Source: Halomonas litopenaei
GTDB lineage: Bacteria > Pseudomonadota > Gammaproteobacteria > Pseudomonadales > Halomonadaceae
Length of the DNA stretch: 64,000 bases
Assembly: GCF_017303055.1 (NCBI RefSeq)
Contig: NZ_JAEKJT010000001.1
Coordinates: 496,001 to 560,000 of the forward strand
Direction: 5' to 3'
In this document: positions 25,676 through 34,389 of the stretch, piece after piece
Position numbering within the stretch: position 1 is the first letter of the stretch
Layout of the letters: the number at the start of each line of letters is the position of its first letter
The notes under the pieces: model-generated
What the model was told of the DNA's origin: nothing
What the model saw: only the letters and a program-made list of their open reading frames with translations
Database searches by the model: none
Position numbers and translations under genes: made by a program

Positions 25676-26734
25676 TCAGTCTCCGTCGCTCGAGTTGAAA
25701 CCGCGAACGATACCTAGCGCCGGGGCGATTTCATCGCCGAGTACCTGGCGTAGCTGGGCAACTTCCAGGTAGAGCGTGGCCAGCTGCTGGCGCGCCTGGT
25801 CGTCTTGCAGTCCGGCGGCAATGCCTGTGTCCAGTTGACGTGCCTGGTTGAGCGTATCCTTGAGCTGGTCGCTGAATGCCGCGGCAAGCTCGTCCTGGTG
25901 CTGCTGCGAGAGCCACCGCGCTAGCCCTGGGACGAAGTGAGCCTGCAGTCCCTCCAGGGTGGCCGTCGCCAGGGTGATCGAGGCATCACTGCGCCAGGCC
26001 TCTGCGCGGTAGCCATTGGCCGGTGCACCCATCATCCCCAGGGGCTCGCCCAGGCGCTTGTCCTCGAGGATCTCTAGGGACTGCAGCGCGGCGTGAACGG
26101 TGGCCTCGGAGTAGCTGTCGGTGGCCAGGTAGTGGGAGCGGAAGGCTTGCCAATCGCGGGTCAGCTCGCTGGCGACCTGAGCAAGGTGCTGACTGATGGC
26201 CTGGGCCAGCGCACAGGCATTCGGCTGCTGGAGCGAGTGCTGCGTCATGGCGTCGTCAAACAGCAGGTATTCCAAGGCAGGGAAGCCCTGCTCGGCGACG
26301 CCGGCGGCGGCGATGTCAGCGGGCGTGACCGCCGTCTCCTGACGCAGTCGGCTGGCGATGCGACTGCCGACCAGGTTCTTGTTGTCAGGCCAGAACTGCA
26401 GCTGCCAGGCGCGACTGTCGACCTCGATCGGGCCAAAGTCGACGAAGCGGACGGCCTGCCAGGCCTGGTAGGCGTCCAGCCAGTGCGCTGCCAGGGCGTC
26501 TTGATCGAGCGCATCGCAACCCGGCGTGAAGGCCTCCGCCAGGGACTCGGTGGTGCGGTTCAGCTGCTGGTAACCCTGCTGGATATCGTGATGCCACGTC
26601 TCACGGGGCGAAGTACCCGCCTGGTCAGCGAGGGCGGCGCTACTGTACATCGCGACGATCGACGCCAGCGTGGCGCCACCCAGTGAAAAGGCGCGAGAAA
26701 GTGACGTGAAGGGGGAACGTGAGCGGTACGTCAT
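25676..26734 (-). CDS. Imelysin-family periplasmic protein (second copy)
   Basis: The 352-residue protein has a signal peptide (SLGGATLASIVAMYSSAALA) and two helical imelysin repeats. DALAAHWLDAYQAWQAVRFV and LQFWPDNKNLVGSRI are typical. At the place of the family's GxHxxE motif it reads EQGFPALEYLLFDD, so the histidine is replaced by proline; this variant seems to mark the second imelysin of such operons. Its ATG overlaps the stop of the di-haem gene (ATGA). Imelysin proteins were first named as insulin-cleaving proteases, but in iron-regulated operons a metal-binding role is more likely. The missing His argues against peptidase activity. Confidence 0.88.
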   Translation of the reverse strand: MTYRSRSPFTSLSRAFSLGGATLASIVAMYSSAALADQAGTSPRETWHHDIQQGYQQLNRTTESLAEAFTPGCDALDQDALAAHWLDAYQAWQAVRFVDFGPIEVDSRAWQLQFWPDNKNLVGSRIASRLRQETAVTPADIAAAGVAEQGFPALEYLLFDDAMTQHSLQQPNACALAQAISQHLAQVASELTRDWQAFRSHYLATDSYSEATVHAALQSLEILEDKRLGEPLGMMGAPANGYRAEAWRSDASITLATATLEGLQAHFVPGLARWLSQQHQDELAAAFSDQLKDTLNQARQLDTGIAAGLQDDQARQQLATLYLEVAQLRQVLGDEIAPALGIVRGFNSSDGD

Positions 26735-28149
26735 AGTGAATTCAGGAACTCCAGCAATTGTGCTCGCTCCTGCTGCGCAAGAGCGCGATAACGATCCCGG
26801 GCGGTGAGCGCTTCACCACCGTGCCACAGGATGGCCTCTTCAAGGGTGCGTGCCCGGCCATCGTGGAGGAAGCCTGCCTGGGGGTTGACCTGCTGGGCAA
26901 GACCGATGCCCCACAGCGGCGGGGTGCGCCATTCGTTGCCATCTGCCTGGTACTCGGGGCGGCCATCGGCAAGCTCAGGGCCCATGTCATGCAGCAGCAT
27001 ATCGGTATAGGCCCACAGGGTCTGGCCCGCCAGTTCTGGACGAGCCGTGTCCTCCGGGGTGGTCAGGCTGGGGCGGTGGCAGGCGGCGCAGCCGAGTTCG
27101 TTGAACTGGCGGGCGCCGGCCTGTACCGCAGGATCCTGCATGTTCCTTCGCTGCGGAACGGCCAGGCTCGAGGCATAGAAGGTGACAAAGTCGGCCACTT
27201 CGTCGCTGACCTCCGGGTCGCCGCCGTCGGGGAAGTCCTCGCAGCCCTGGCCTGGCATGCAGTCGGTAGCGGCGGCCAGACGTGAGGTCAGCCCCATGTC
27301 GCCGGCGAAGGCATGCAGGCTTTGCTGTTCCACACTGGGTTCGCCGGCCTTCCAGCCAAATCGTCCCAGCACCGTCTCCTGCTGGCGCACGTCCCAGACG
27401 CGATTGGCGCGCCCGGAGATACCGTCTGCGTCACTATCGTCGGGATCCGCCCACTGCAGCAGCTGGTCCTCGTCCACGACTTCGAGCAGGCCCAGTCCGA
27501 TCATCGGTGGCGCCACCCGAGGCGAGGTCAGCAGCGTCTCGGGCAGGTCGCCGTAGGCGGGATCCTCGATGTGGTAGGTGGGCACCGCCAGCGTGACCTG
27601 GTGGCCATCATCGAAGGTGATCTCTCGGGGCGAGAGTGAGCGAACCATGTCGGCTTCAGGCGTTGCGCCCGGAATCGCCGCGGTTTGCAGCTGGCGGCCG
27701 TAGTGGGGCACCGGCACAGCGCCGGTTCGCCTGACCAGCTCGTGGTCGTCCGCGGTGGTGGCCGGTACGGATAGCCTCAGGAACAGGGACACCGGTGGTT
27801 CACCGTCTGCCGGCGGGTGACCGCGACCGTCCTTGATATGACAGCCCTGGCAGCTGTTGGTATTGATCAGTGGACCAAGGCCGTCACGGGCATCGGTGCT
27901 GGCGGGGGCCACGACCCAGGGATTGCGAAAGAAACTGTTGCCGACGCTGAAGTCGAGCCGCTTGGTCATGCTCATGTTGCCCAGGGGCAGCGAGTAGGCG
28001 TTGTGGTCGAACTGCTTGACCGAGCCTTCGCCGCCGGAGCGAGGATCGGTCTGGAGTGATGGCTCGCCGCTGGCAAGGACCTGCGTGCCAAGGGTGAGCC
28101 CAGCCAGCAAGACTGGCAAGGTACGGTTTAGTGTGGGCATGTGACGCAT
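26731..28149 (-). CDS. DUF1111 di-haem oxidoreductase
   Basis: The 472-residue protein is a periplasmic c-type cytochrome of the DUF1111 (so-called thiol oxidoreductase) family. It has a signal peptide (NRTLPVLLAGLTLGTQVLAS) and two CxxCH haem-binding motifs: INTNSCQGCHIKDGRGHPP near residue 100 and ELGCAACHRPSLTTPED near residue 353. The C-terminal GIGLAQQVNPQAGFLHDGRA and LEEAILWHGGEA resemble MauG/CCP-type enzymes. A frame extends to 28218, but AAGGA lies 8 bp before ATG 28149, beyond the hairpin at 28172-28197. It lies between the two imelysin genes and overlaps the second by 4 bp. Its substrate is unknown. Confidence 0.9.
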   Translation of the reverse strand: MRHMPTLNRTLPVLLAGLTLGTQVLASGEPSLQTDPRSGGEGSVKQFDHNAYSLPLGNMSMTKRLDFSVGNSFFRNPWVVAPASTDARDGLGPLINTNSCQGCHIKDGRGHPPADGEPPVSLFLRLSVPATTADDHELVRRTGAVPVPHYGRQLQTAAIPGATPEADMVRSLSPREITFDDGHQVTLAVPTYHIEDPAYGDLPETLLTSPRVAPPMIGLGLLEVVDEDQLLQWADPDDSDADGISGRANRVWDVRQQETVLGRFGWKAGEPSVEQQSLHAFAGDMGLTSRLAAATDCMPGQGCEDFPDGGDPEVSDEVADFVTFYASSLAVPQRRNMQDPAVQAGARQFNELGCAACHRPSLTTPEDTARPELAGQTLWAYTDMLLHDMGPELADGRPEYQADGNEWRTPPLWGIGLAQQVNPQAGFLHDGRARTLEEAILWHGGEALTARDRYRALAQQERAQLLEFLNSL

Positions 28150-28171
28150 CTGGCGATTCCTTGACACAGTC

Positions 28172-28197
28172 AAGCCGCACGCCAAGGCGTGCGGCTT
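28172..28197 (-). promoter_or_regulatory. Perfect hairpin in the imelysin / di-haem spacer
   Basis: Two perfect 12-bp arms (AAGCCGCACGCC and GGCGTGCGGCTT) are separated by 2 nt. It lies between the first imelysin stop and the di-haem start, without a T-run in the direction of transcription. It may act as an mRNA-processing or attenuation point that sets the ratio of the first gene to the following three. Confidence 0.6.
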
Positions 28198-28280
28198 CTC
28201 GAGGCGAATGAATCGCATTTCATCATTTAGTTCCTGGCCTGGATGTGATCTACATCAACAAAGCTCCGGCCAGGAGTCGA

Positions 28281-29561
28281 TCAGAAGTCGTGACCGGCAT
28301 CATCCGGCTCGAGTGAGGTGACGCCAAGCTCGCCCGCAGCCTGCTCGATGGAGACAGTCTGGGTGACCAGGGCAAGAATGGCGTCGTTGACGATGGCCGC
28401 ACCTTGCTCGTTGCCTGGAGCGATCATCATGTCGAAGGTCATGGGCGACTCGCTCTGCTCCGCCGTCTGCTTGAGGGTGCCCAGGGCTGCCATGGAGCTC
28501 TCAAGCTGCTGCTCGAGGGTCTGCGCCAGGTCGCTGTCGGTCTGCGCCAGCAGGGCCTCTACACTGGGGCCCTCGAGAACGCTGCCATCGATGCGCTGAT
28601 ATTGGCCGGTGTAGACGTTCTGAATGCCCTTGCCGTTGTAGTAGTGCGAGTTGTGGGTGTTGTCGCTGAAGCAGTCGTGCTCGTCTTCATAAGAATTGGC
28701 CTCCAGTGCGACCTTCATGCGCTCACCGGCCAGCTCGCCCAGTGACAGCGACCCCATGCCAAACAGAATACGGCGCAGGCCTTCTTCGCTCGGTACGCTG
28801 GTCAACTCACGGCGATAGTTGTCTTCGTCCACCGGTGCCCATTGGGCCACCATCCACTCCAGATCCTGGATCAGCAGCTGGCTGGCGGCTTTCAAGTAGG
28901 CGCGGCGGCGATCGCAGTTACCGTTGGTGCAGTCATTGCCAAGGGCGAAGTCGCTGGCCCCACGCTCGCCGGCACCCGGCTCGTAGCCATGCAGGTCCTG
29001 TCCCCACAGCAGAAACTCAATGGCGTGATAGCCGGTGGCGACATTGGCTTCGGAGCCGCCAATTTCATTAAGCTCTGCCAGCAGTTCCGGCGAAAGGGTG
29101 GAGACGTCGATCTCGTCGCCGCCGACGGTAATCGAGGAGGAGGCGATGATGTTGGCGGTGGCACCGGCGTTGCCGAGCTCATGCTGATAGCCGTCCTGGC
29201 TGACGTAATCGATCATGCCCTCGTCCAGCGGCCAGGCGTTGAGCTGGCCTTCCCAGTCATCGACCACCGCGTTGCCGAAGCGGAAGACCTCACTCTGCTG
29301 GTAAGGAATGCGTGCCTCGCGCCAGGCCTTCTTGGCGGCAGCCAAGGTTTCGGAGGTCGGGGCCGCCATCAGCTCATCGATGGCGACGTCCAGCGCCTTG
29401 GCGGTCTTCAGCGCATCGCTGTAGGTGGTGTGTGCCAGGTCAGCGTAGTGGCCGACGACGGCGTCGGCGGTGACATCCTCGGCGGAAGCATGGGAAGCCA
29501 CGGCCAGAGCACCGGCCGCGATAGCAAGCGCCAGAGGGCGACGCACAAGACGAGAGATCAT
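28281..29561 (-). CDS. Imelysin-family protein (IrpA-like), first gene of iron-linked operon
   Basis: The 426-residue protein is exported (RRPLALAIAAGALAVASHAS, cleavage after ASA near residue 27). It keeps the complete imelysin signature: TGYHAIEFLLWGQDLHGYEP around residue 178 with the GxHxxE motif. ETLAAAKKAWREARIPYQQS and DEGMIDYVSQDGYQHELGN match cyanobacterial IrpA, an iron-regulated protein. The start has AAAGGA 6 bp before ATG 29561. A Fur-box-like element lies 60 bp upstream. It leads a four-gene minus-strand set (imelysin, DUF1111, imelysin, DUF1513), with a hairpin after its stop. Role in iron or copper handling is inferred from family and regulation. Confidence 0.92.
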   Translation of the reverse strand: MISRLVRRPLALAIAAGALAVASHASAEDVTADAVVGHYADLAHTTYSDALKTAKALDVAIDELMAAPTSETLAAAKKAWREARIPYQQSEVFRFGNAVVDDWEGQLNAWPLDEGMIDYVSQDGYQHELGNAGATANIIASSSITVGGDEIDVSTLSPELLAELNEIGGSEANVATGYHAIEFLLWGQDLHGYEPGAGERGASDFALGNDCTNGNCDRRRAYLKAASQLLIQDLEWMVAQWAPVDEDNYRRELTSVPSEEGLRRILFGMGSLSLGELAGERMKVALEANSYEDEHDCFSDNTHNSHYYNGKGIQNVYTGQYQRIDGSVLEGPSVEALLAQTDSDLAQTLEQQLESSMAALGTLKQTAEQSESPMTFDMMIAPGNEQGAAIVNDAILALVTQTVSIEQAAGELGVTSLEPDDAGHDF

Positions 29562-29614
29562 GGAATTGTCCTTTTCACGAAGGCAGGAAGGAGGCGCTGG
29601 AACGCGTCCTTGAA

Positions 29615-29642
29615 ATAGTAACGAGATTGACTCTCATTGCAA
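29615..29642 (-). promoter_or_regulatory. Promoter with Fur-box-like inverted repeat
   Basis: On the minus strand TTGCAA (-35) and TACTAT (-10) are 16 bp apart, and the spacer holds AATGAGAGTCAATCTCGTT (29620-29638), whose arms AATGAGA / TCTCGTT differ from perfect symmetry at one position. This resembles Fur boxes, and placement between -35 and -10 is classic for Fur repression. No binding data; the call rests on pattern and on the iron-linked genes behind it. Confidence 0.7.
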
Positions 29643-29831
29643 GCTGGGCGGCCTGCTGTAGAAGAGGTAAAGGACGTGGGCGAAGCGATAGAGACAAGCA
29701 CTTGCTGCAAAGATGACGAGTGGACGTCTGTCCGTGGGCCGACAGTCAACCGTGCCGACCGTGAGGCCCAGCGGACAGAGAGCAGAGGTAAGCGGGGACT
29801 CGGAGCACTTGCCCCGATGTCCTGAGCGCGA

Positions 29832-30665
29832 TCAGCGAGGAGAAAAGCGGCGGTTGATGCCGGTTTCCGCGATCATGCGCGTCGAAATCTCTTCCACGGA
29901 AAAGCGCGTGGCGTCGATGAACGGAATATGCAGCTGTCGGAACATGGCCTCTGCCTGAGCGACCTCCTGCATGCACTGGTCCATGCTGCTGTAGCGGCTA
30001 TTGGGCCTTCGCTCGTGGCGAATCGCTGCCAGTCGCCTGGGATCGATGGTCAGGCCAAACAGCTTGTGGCGTTGCTTGGCCAGCACGGCCGGCAGTTTCA
30101 GGGTGCCGCTGTCGTCCTGGTCGTCTTCGGTCAGCGGGTAGTTGGCGGCACGAACGCCGAACTGCAGTGCCAGGTAGAGCGACGTTGGGGTCTTGCCGCA
30201 GCGCGACACGCCGACGAGTATCACGTCCGCCTGGTCGTATTGATGGGTGCGCGCGCCATCGTCATTGTCCAGGGCGAAGTGCACCGAGTGAATGCGGTCC
30301 ATGTAGACGTCATCGCTGGAAATGGCGTGAGTGCGCCCCACGCTGTAGGACGAATGAGTTTCCAGTTCCTTTTCCAGCGGCTCCAGAAAGGTCGAGAAGA
30401 TATCGACCTTGAACCCCGGCGCCTGACGAATCACAGCGCGAATCTTTTCGTCGACGATAGTGTCGATGATGATCGGCTGCACGCCGTCCCTTACTGCGGT
30501 GGCTTCGATGATCCCGACCAGCGAGCGCGCCTTCTCGATAGTGTCGATATAAGGCTTGGTCAACTTGCGTATCTCGACGTTCTCGAACTGGGCCAGCAGG
30601 CTGCGTCCAAGACTTTCGGCGGTGATGCCGGTGCCGTCGGAAATGAAGAAAGCGGTACGGGTCAT
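29832..30665 (-). CDS. ppsR: PEP synthase regulatory protein (kinase/pyrophosphorylase)
   Basis: PpsR (DUF299) inactivates PEP synthase by ADP-dependent phosphorylation of a threonine and reactivates it by phosphate-dependent removal. The 277-residue protein begins [20 protein letters not shown] and has the P-loop [20 protein letters not shown] near residue 150. [20 protein letters not shown] and the C-terminal [19 protein letters not shown] are typical. It is divergent from ppsA, its target, with a 418-bp intergenic region. The pair therefore forms a closed control unit for gluconeogenic PEP formation. The end of the gene is followed by the irpA promoter region. Confidence 0.95.
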   Translation of the reverse strand: MTRTAFFISDGTGITAESLGRSLLAQFENVEIRKLTKPYIDTIEKARSLVGIIEATAVRDGVQPIIIDTIVDEKIRAVIRQAPGFKVDIFSTFLEPLEKELETHSSYSVGRTHAISSDDVYMDRIHSVHFALDNDDGARTHQYDQADVILVGVSRCGKTPTSLYLALQFGVRAANYPLTEDDQDDSGTLKLPAVLAKQRHKLFGLTIDPRRLAAIRHERRPNSRYSSMDQCMQEVAQAEAMFRQLHIPFIDATRFSVEEISTRMIAETGINRRFSPR

Positions 30666-30790
30666 GGCGGATACCTTGTAAAGAGTGCTGGCATTGTCCG
30701 CTGCATGGCGGGGACAGACAAGTTGTGCGCGTTCGAAGTAAAATTAGCCAGGATTGGCCTCCCTGACTACAAGCAGATCAATCGGCTGTG

Positions 30791-30831
30791 CTGGCCTAAT
30801 GATGGGCCGAGACCGTCGGCCCCCAGGCCAG
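30791..30831 (+). promoter_or_regulatory. Two-tier hairpin in the ppsR-ppsA intergenic region
   Basis: An outer perfect stem (CTGGCCT at 30791-30797, AGGCCAG at 30825-30831) encloses an inner one (GGGCCGA at 30804-30810, TCGGCCC at 30816-30822) with a 5-nt loop. It lies about 250 bp before the ppsA start. It may be a leader structure or a double operator. The rest of the 30666-31083 gap has no gene. Confidence 0.5.
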
Positions 30832-31083
30832 GTGAGGGAAGGGCCGGGGGGATATCGGTCGGACGCCGCCATGACCCTGATGGAGGCGTTGCGTAGTGGC
30901 ACGCCGATGCCCCTGAAGGTGTCCAGACTACAGAAAGCTGGCTTTTTCCCCCGGTGTTGTAAAAATCCTCCAGTGACTTCGCTCTTAGACCAATGGCGAA
31001 TATGGTGGGGCGCTGATAGAGTCGCCAGCATCCAGTCATGACGGCGTGTCATGGACGAGTTCGTCGACATCCAAGGGGGTCAC

Positions 31084-33456
31084 GTGGACAAGTACATTCT
31101 GTGGTTTGATCAGTTGGGCATGAACGACGTCGAGCGCGTTGGCGGCAAGAACGCTTCTCTCGGCGAGATGATTTCCAATCTGGCGGGGGCGGGGGTCACG
31201 GTGCCCGGCGGTTTCGCTACCACCGCTGATGCCTATCGCGAGTTTCTCTCCCACGAGGGGCTCAATGATCGAATCAATCAGGAACTTGCACGCCTGGACG
31301 TCGATGACGTCAATGCCCTGGCCGAGGCCGGCAGCAAGATTCGTCAGTGGGTGATCGATACGCCCCTGCCGCCCGCCTTCGAGGCGGCGCTGCGCGAGGC
31401 CTACGAGCAGATGCTGGGCAAGCATCCGAACCTGAAGGTGGCCGTGCGCAGCTCTGCAACGGCGGAAGACTTGCCTGACGCTTCCTTCGCTGGCCAGCAG
31501 GAAACCTTCCTCAACATTGAAGGCTACGACAATATCAAGCGTGCGGTGCACGAGGTGTTTGCGTCGCTGTTCAATGACCGCGCCATCTCCTACCGCGTGC
31601 ATCGTGGCTATGCCCACGAGAACGTGGCGTTGTCCGCCGGGGTGCAGAAGATGGTGCGCTCTGAGACCGGCGCCAGTGGTGTCATGTTCACCCTGGACAC
31701 AGAGTCCGGCTTCCGCGACGCGGTATTTGTCACCTCTTCCTGGGGCCTGGGGGAGACCGTGGTGCAAGGCGCGGTGAACCCCGATGAGTTCTACGTGCAC
31801 AAGCACACCCTGGCGGCAGGGCGCCCTGCAGTGCTGCGCCGCAACCTGGGATCGAAGCTGATCAAGATGATCTACACCGGCGACGCCAGCGCGGGTAAGT
31901 CGGTCGAGACCGTGGACGTGCCCCTGTCCGACCGCGGTCGCTTCAGCATCAACGATGAACAGGTCATGGCACTGGCGCGCCAGGCGATGACCATCGAACA
32001 GCACTATGGCCGCCCGATGGATATCGAGTGGGCGCTGGATGGCGACGACAACCAGCTGTACATCGTGCAGGCGCGTCCTGAAACCGTGGTGTCTCAGCAG
32101 GAAGGCGGCTCGCTGGAGCGCTTCCAGCTGAAAGAGAAGGGGCGCACCCTGGTCACCGGCCGTGCCATTGGTCAGCGCATTGGCCGTGGTGCGGTCAAGG
32201 TGATCCTGAGCCCGGACGAGATGGATAAGGTCAACAGCGGCGACGTGCTGGTGACGGACATGACCGACCCGGACTGGGAGCCGATCATGAAGCGTGCCTC
32301 GGCCATCGTCACCAATCGCGGTGGACGTACCTGTCACGCGGCGATCATTGCCCGTGAGCTGGGCATCCCCGCGGTGGTTGGCTGTGGTGATGCCACTGAG
32401 GTACTGCGTGATGGTCGCGAAGTGACCGTATCCTGTGCCGAGGGTGATACCGGCCATGTCTACGACGGCCTGCTGGAATTCGATCGTAACGTGACCAGCG
32501 TCGACGCCATGCCCGACATTCCGTTCAAGATCATGATGAACGTGGGCAACCCGGATCGTGCCTTCAGCTTCTCTACGCTGCCCAACGCGGGCGTTGGCCT
32601 GGCGCGCCTGGAGTTCATCATCAATCGGATGATCGGTGTGCACCCCAAGGCCCTGCTGGAGTACGACACCCTGCCGGGTGAGCTGCAACAGACCATTGAC
32701 CTGCGTATTGCCGGCTACGACGACCCCGTCAGCTTCTATGTCGACAAGCTGGTTGAGGGTATCTCGACCCTGGCCGCCGCTTTCTACCCCGAGCGTGTCA
32801 TCGTGCGCATGTCGGACTTCAAGTCCAACGAGTACGAGAACCTGATCGGCGGCAAGCTGTACGAGCCAGGCGAAGAGAACCCGATGCTTGGCTTCCGCGG
32901 CGCGTCGCGCTATATCTCCGAGACCTTCCGGCCGTGCTTCGAGCTCGAGTGCCGTGCCATGAAGCGGGTTCGGGACGAGATGGGACTCGACAATGTCGAG
33001 CTGATGATTCCCTTCGTTCGCACCACCGAGGAAGCCAGCGAAGTGGTTGACCTGCTGGCGGCCAACGGCCTCAAGCGCGGCGACAACGGGCTCAAGGTCA
33101 TCATGATGTGCGAGCTGCCTGCCAACGCCCTGCTGGCGGACGAGTTCCTCGAGTACTTTGATGGCTTCTCCATTGGCTCCAACGACCTGACCCAGCTGAC
33201 GCTCGGTCTCGATCGCGACTCCGGCATTGTGGCGCACCTCTTCGATGAGCGTAATCCCGCCGTCAAGAAGCTGCTGGCCATGGCGATTCAGGCCTGCAAG
33301 GCCAAGGGCAAGTACGTGGGCATCTGCGGCCAGGGGCCGTCGGATCATCCGGAGCTGGCCAAGTGGCTGATGGAGCAGGGTATCGACTCCGTGTCCCTGA
33401 ACCCGGACGCTGTACTGGAAACCTGGTTCATGCTGGCGGGCGAAACCATCGGCTAG
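31084..33456 (+). CDS. ppsA: Phosphoenolpyruvate synthase
   Basis: PpsA makes PEP, AMP and phosphate from pyruvate and ATP, allowing growth on C3 compounds. The N-terminal ATP-grasp domain begins [17 protein letters not shown] ([20 protein letters not shown]). The phosphohistidine is H418 in [20 protein letters not shown]. The C-terminal PEP/pyruvate barrel has the catalytic cysteine in [20 protein letters not shown] frame extends to ATG 31051, but AAGGGGG at 31073-31079 precedes GTG 31084, which gives 790 residues, close to E. coli PpsA (792), with [20 protein letters not shown] aligned to its N-terminus. Target of the divergent ppsR. No frameshifts. Confidence 0.95.
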   Translation: MDKYILWFDQLGMNDVERVGGKNASLGEMISNLAGAGVTVPGGFATTADAYREFLSHEGLNDRINQELARLDVDDVNALAEAGSKIRQWVIDTPLPPAFEAALREAYEQMLGKHPNLKVAVRSSATAEDLPDASFAGQQETFLNIEGYDNIKRAVHEVFASLFNDRAISYRVHRGYAHENVALSAGVQKMVRSETGASGVMFTLDTESGFRDAVFVTSSWGLGETVVQGAVNPDEFYVHKHTLAAGRPAVLRRNLGSKLIKMIYTGDASAGKSVETVDVPLSDRGRFSINDEQVMALARQAMTIEQHYGRPMDIEWALDGDDNQLYIVQARPETVVSQQEGGSLERFQLKEKGRTLVTGRAIGQRIGRGAVKVILSPDEMDKVNSGDVLVTDMTDPDWEPIMKRASAIVTNRGGRTCHAAIIARELGIPAVVGCGDATEVLRDGREVTVSCAEGDTGHVYDGLLEFDRNVTSVDAMPDIPFKIMMNVGNPDRAFSFSTLPNAGVGLARLEFIINRMIGVHPKALLEYDTLPGELQQTIDLRIAGYDDPVSFYVDKLVEGISTLAAAFYPERVIVRMSDFKSNEYENLIGGKLYEPGEENPMLGFRGASRYISETFRPCFELECRAMKRVRDEMGLDNVELMIPFVRTTEEASEVVDLLAANGLKRGDNGLKVIMMCELPANALLADEFLEYFDGFSIGSNDLTQLTLGLDRDSGIVAHLFDERNPAVKKLLAMAIQACKAKGKYVGICGQGPSDHPELAKWLMEQGIDSVSLNPDAVLETWFMLAGETIG

Positions 33457-33482
33457 GCTAGCAGCGCCCTCTGTCGAGGGCG

Positions 33483-33547
33483 TGTGACCAGAACGTCTGA
33501 CGAGAGCGTTTGACCAGAGCTTCTGACGAGAACTTCCGACGAAAGCG
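33483..33547. repeat. 13-bp tandem array, five copies
   Basis: Units start at 33483, 33496, 33509, 33522 and 33535. Members are TGTGACCAGAACG, TCTGACGAGAGCG, TTTGACCAGAGCT, TCTGACGAGAACT and TCCGACGAAAGCG. The array begins 27 bp after the ppsA stop. Confidence 0.88.
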
Positions 33548-33568
33548 TCTGTAAGCACCCTCCGTATT

Positions 33569-33594
33569 CACGCCGCGGCCATGGCCGCGGCGTG
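33569..33594. terminator. 26-bp perfect palindrome after ppsA
   Basis: Two 12-bp arms (CACGCCGCGGCC and GGCCGCGGCGTG) meet at AT. It lies about 110 bp after ppsA. The following GTTACGTT is not a proper T-run, so a terminator role is possible but not firm. Confidence 0.5.
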
Positions 33595-33755
33595 TTACGT
33601 TGGTTCGGGGTGCATGACATCGCCGTATCAGGTGTAGTGGCCGATGATGCCGCGACGAGCGGCGCGTGCCGAGCAGGCAGCAAAGTGGCCTCCAGGGCTC
33701 CCCAAGGGCCATGAGAATTGGCACCATACAGGCAGTTTGTTGATAGGACGTTGTA

Positions 33756-34262
33756 ATGGCATATCTGTTGGTCATGGGGAGCGTGCTGCTGTCCATCGGG
33801 GTGTGCCTGGGATGGATGTGCTGGTCGCTTGGGCGCTGGCTGCTGGCGGGTATCCTGCCTGAGCGGACCCCGGCGGCGAAAAAACCGACACCCAAGGCGC
33901 GCAGCAAGCGGGCTCCGGCGAGTCGCGCCAAGAAGGCGGGCAGCGACAAGGCCGCTGCGGCCAAGGCGACCACCTCTGCACCAAAGACACCGCGACCCAA
34001 GCGCGAGCCCACCCCGCCCTGGTCATTGACCAAGGCGCTTGCGCGTGTGCGCTCGGCGCTGCCGTTGGGCCTGCTGATGGCGTTGGTGTTTGGGGTGGTG
34101 CGCCTGGCGGAAAAAGGCATGGCCGAGCGCGCCGAGGATGTACCGCAGGGGTACCATCAGTTGGTTTCCACCCTTGGCGGGTTGACGCTGGTGATGCTGG
34201 CCTTGGCGCTTATCTGCGCGTTTTGCCGGCTGCGCATCCGGCGCCACGAGAAGCGAGCATGA
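33756..34262 (+). CDS. Small membrane protein of unknown function
   Basis: I do not recognise this 168-residue protein. It has an N-terminal membrane helix (LLVMGSVLLSIGVCLGWMCW), then a long cytoplasmic-type linker rich in Lys, Ala and Pro (AAKKPTPKARSKRAPASRAK, continuing with AAAAKAT-like runs), then two further hydrophobic segments (LPLGLLMALVFGVVRLA and LGGLTLVMLALALICAFC). The C-terminus is strongly basic (RLRIRRHEKRA). The ATG at 33756 has AGGA upstream. The linker resembles disordered tethers. Neighbours (ppsA, ggt) give no clue to the role. Confidence 0.7.
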   Translation: MAYLLVMGSVLLSIGVCLGWMCWSLGRWLLAGILPERTPAAKKPTPKARSKRAPASRAKKAGSDKAAAAKATTSAPKTPRPKREPTPPWSLTKALARVRSALPLGLLMALVFGVVRLAEKGMAERAEDVPQGYHQLVSTLGGLTLVMLALALICAFCRLRIRRHEKRA

Positions 34263-34289
34263 GCGTGCGGTATCGTAGGCTGCGATAAA

Positions 34290-34354
34290 CTATGCTGAAG
34301 CAGCAACTATGCATCAGCACACCTATGCATAAACACACCTATGCATAAACACAT
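34290..34354. repeat. 16-bp tandem array, three clear copies plus one diverged
   Basis: CTATGCATCAGCACAC, CTATGCATAAACACAC and CTATGCATAAACACAT start at 34307, 34323 and 34339. A diverged relative (CTATGCTGAAGCAGCA) precedes them at 34290. The array ends 35 bp before the ggt start, in the expected promoter/leader position. Confidence 0.88.
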
Positions 34355-34389
34355 AAGGCATCTTTGATTTCGTCACAAAAGGAGCGGTG

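Noticed and set aside
29928..30896. A 322-codon plus-strand frame opposite ppsR
   Set aside because: ppsR on the other strand matches DUF299 throughout, so this is a shadow frame.
31036..33558. An 840-codon minus-strand frame opposite ppsA
   Set aside because: It mirrors the ppsA coding sequence, has no recognisable domain and no start signal.
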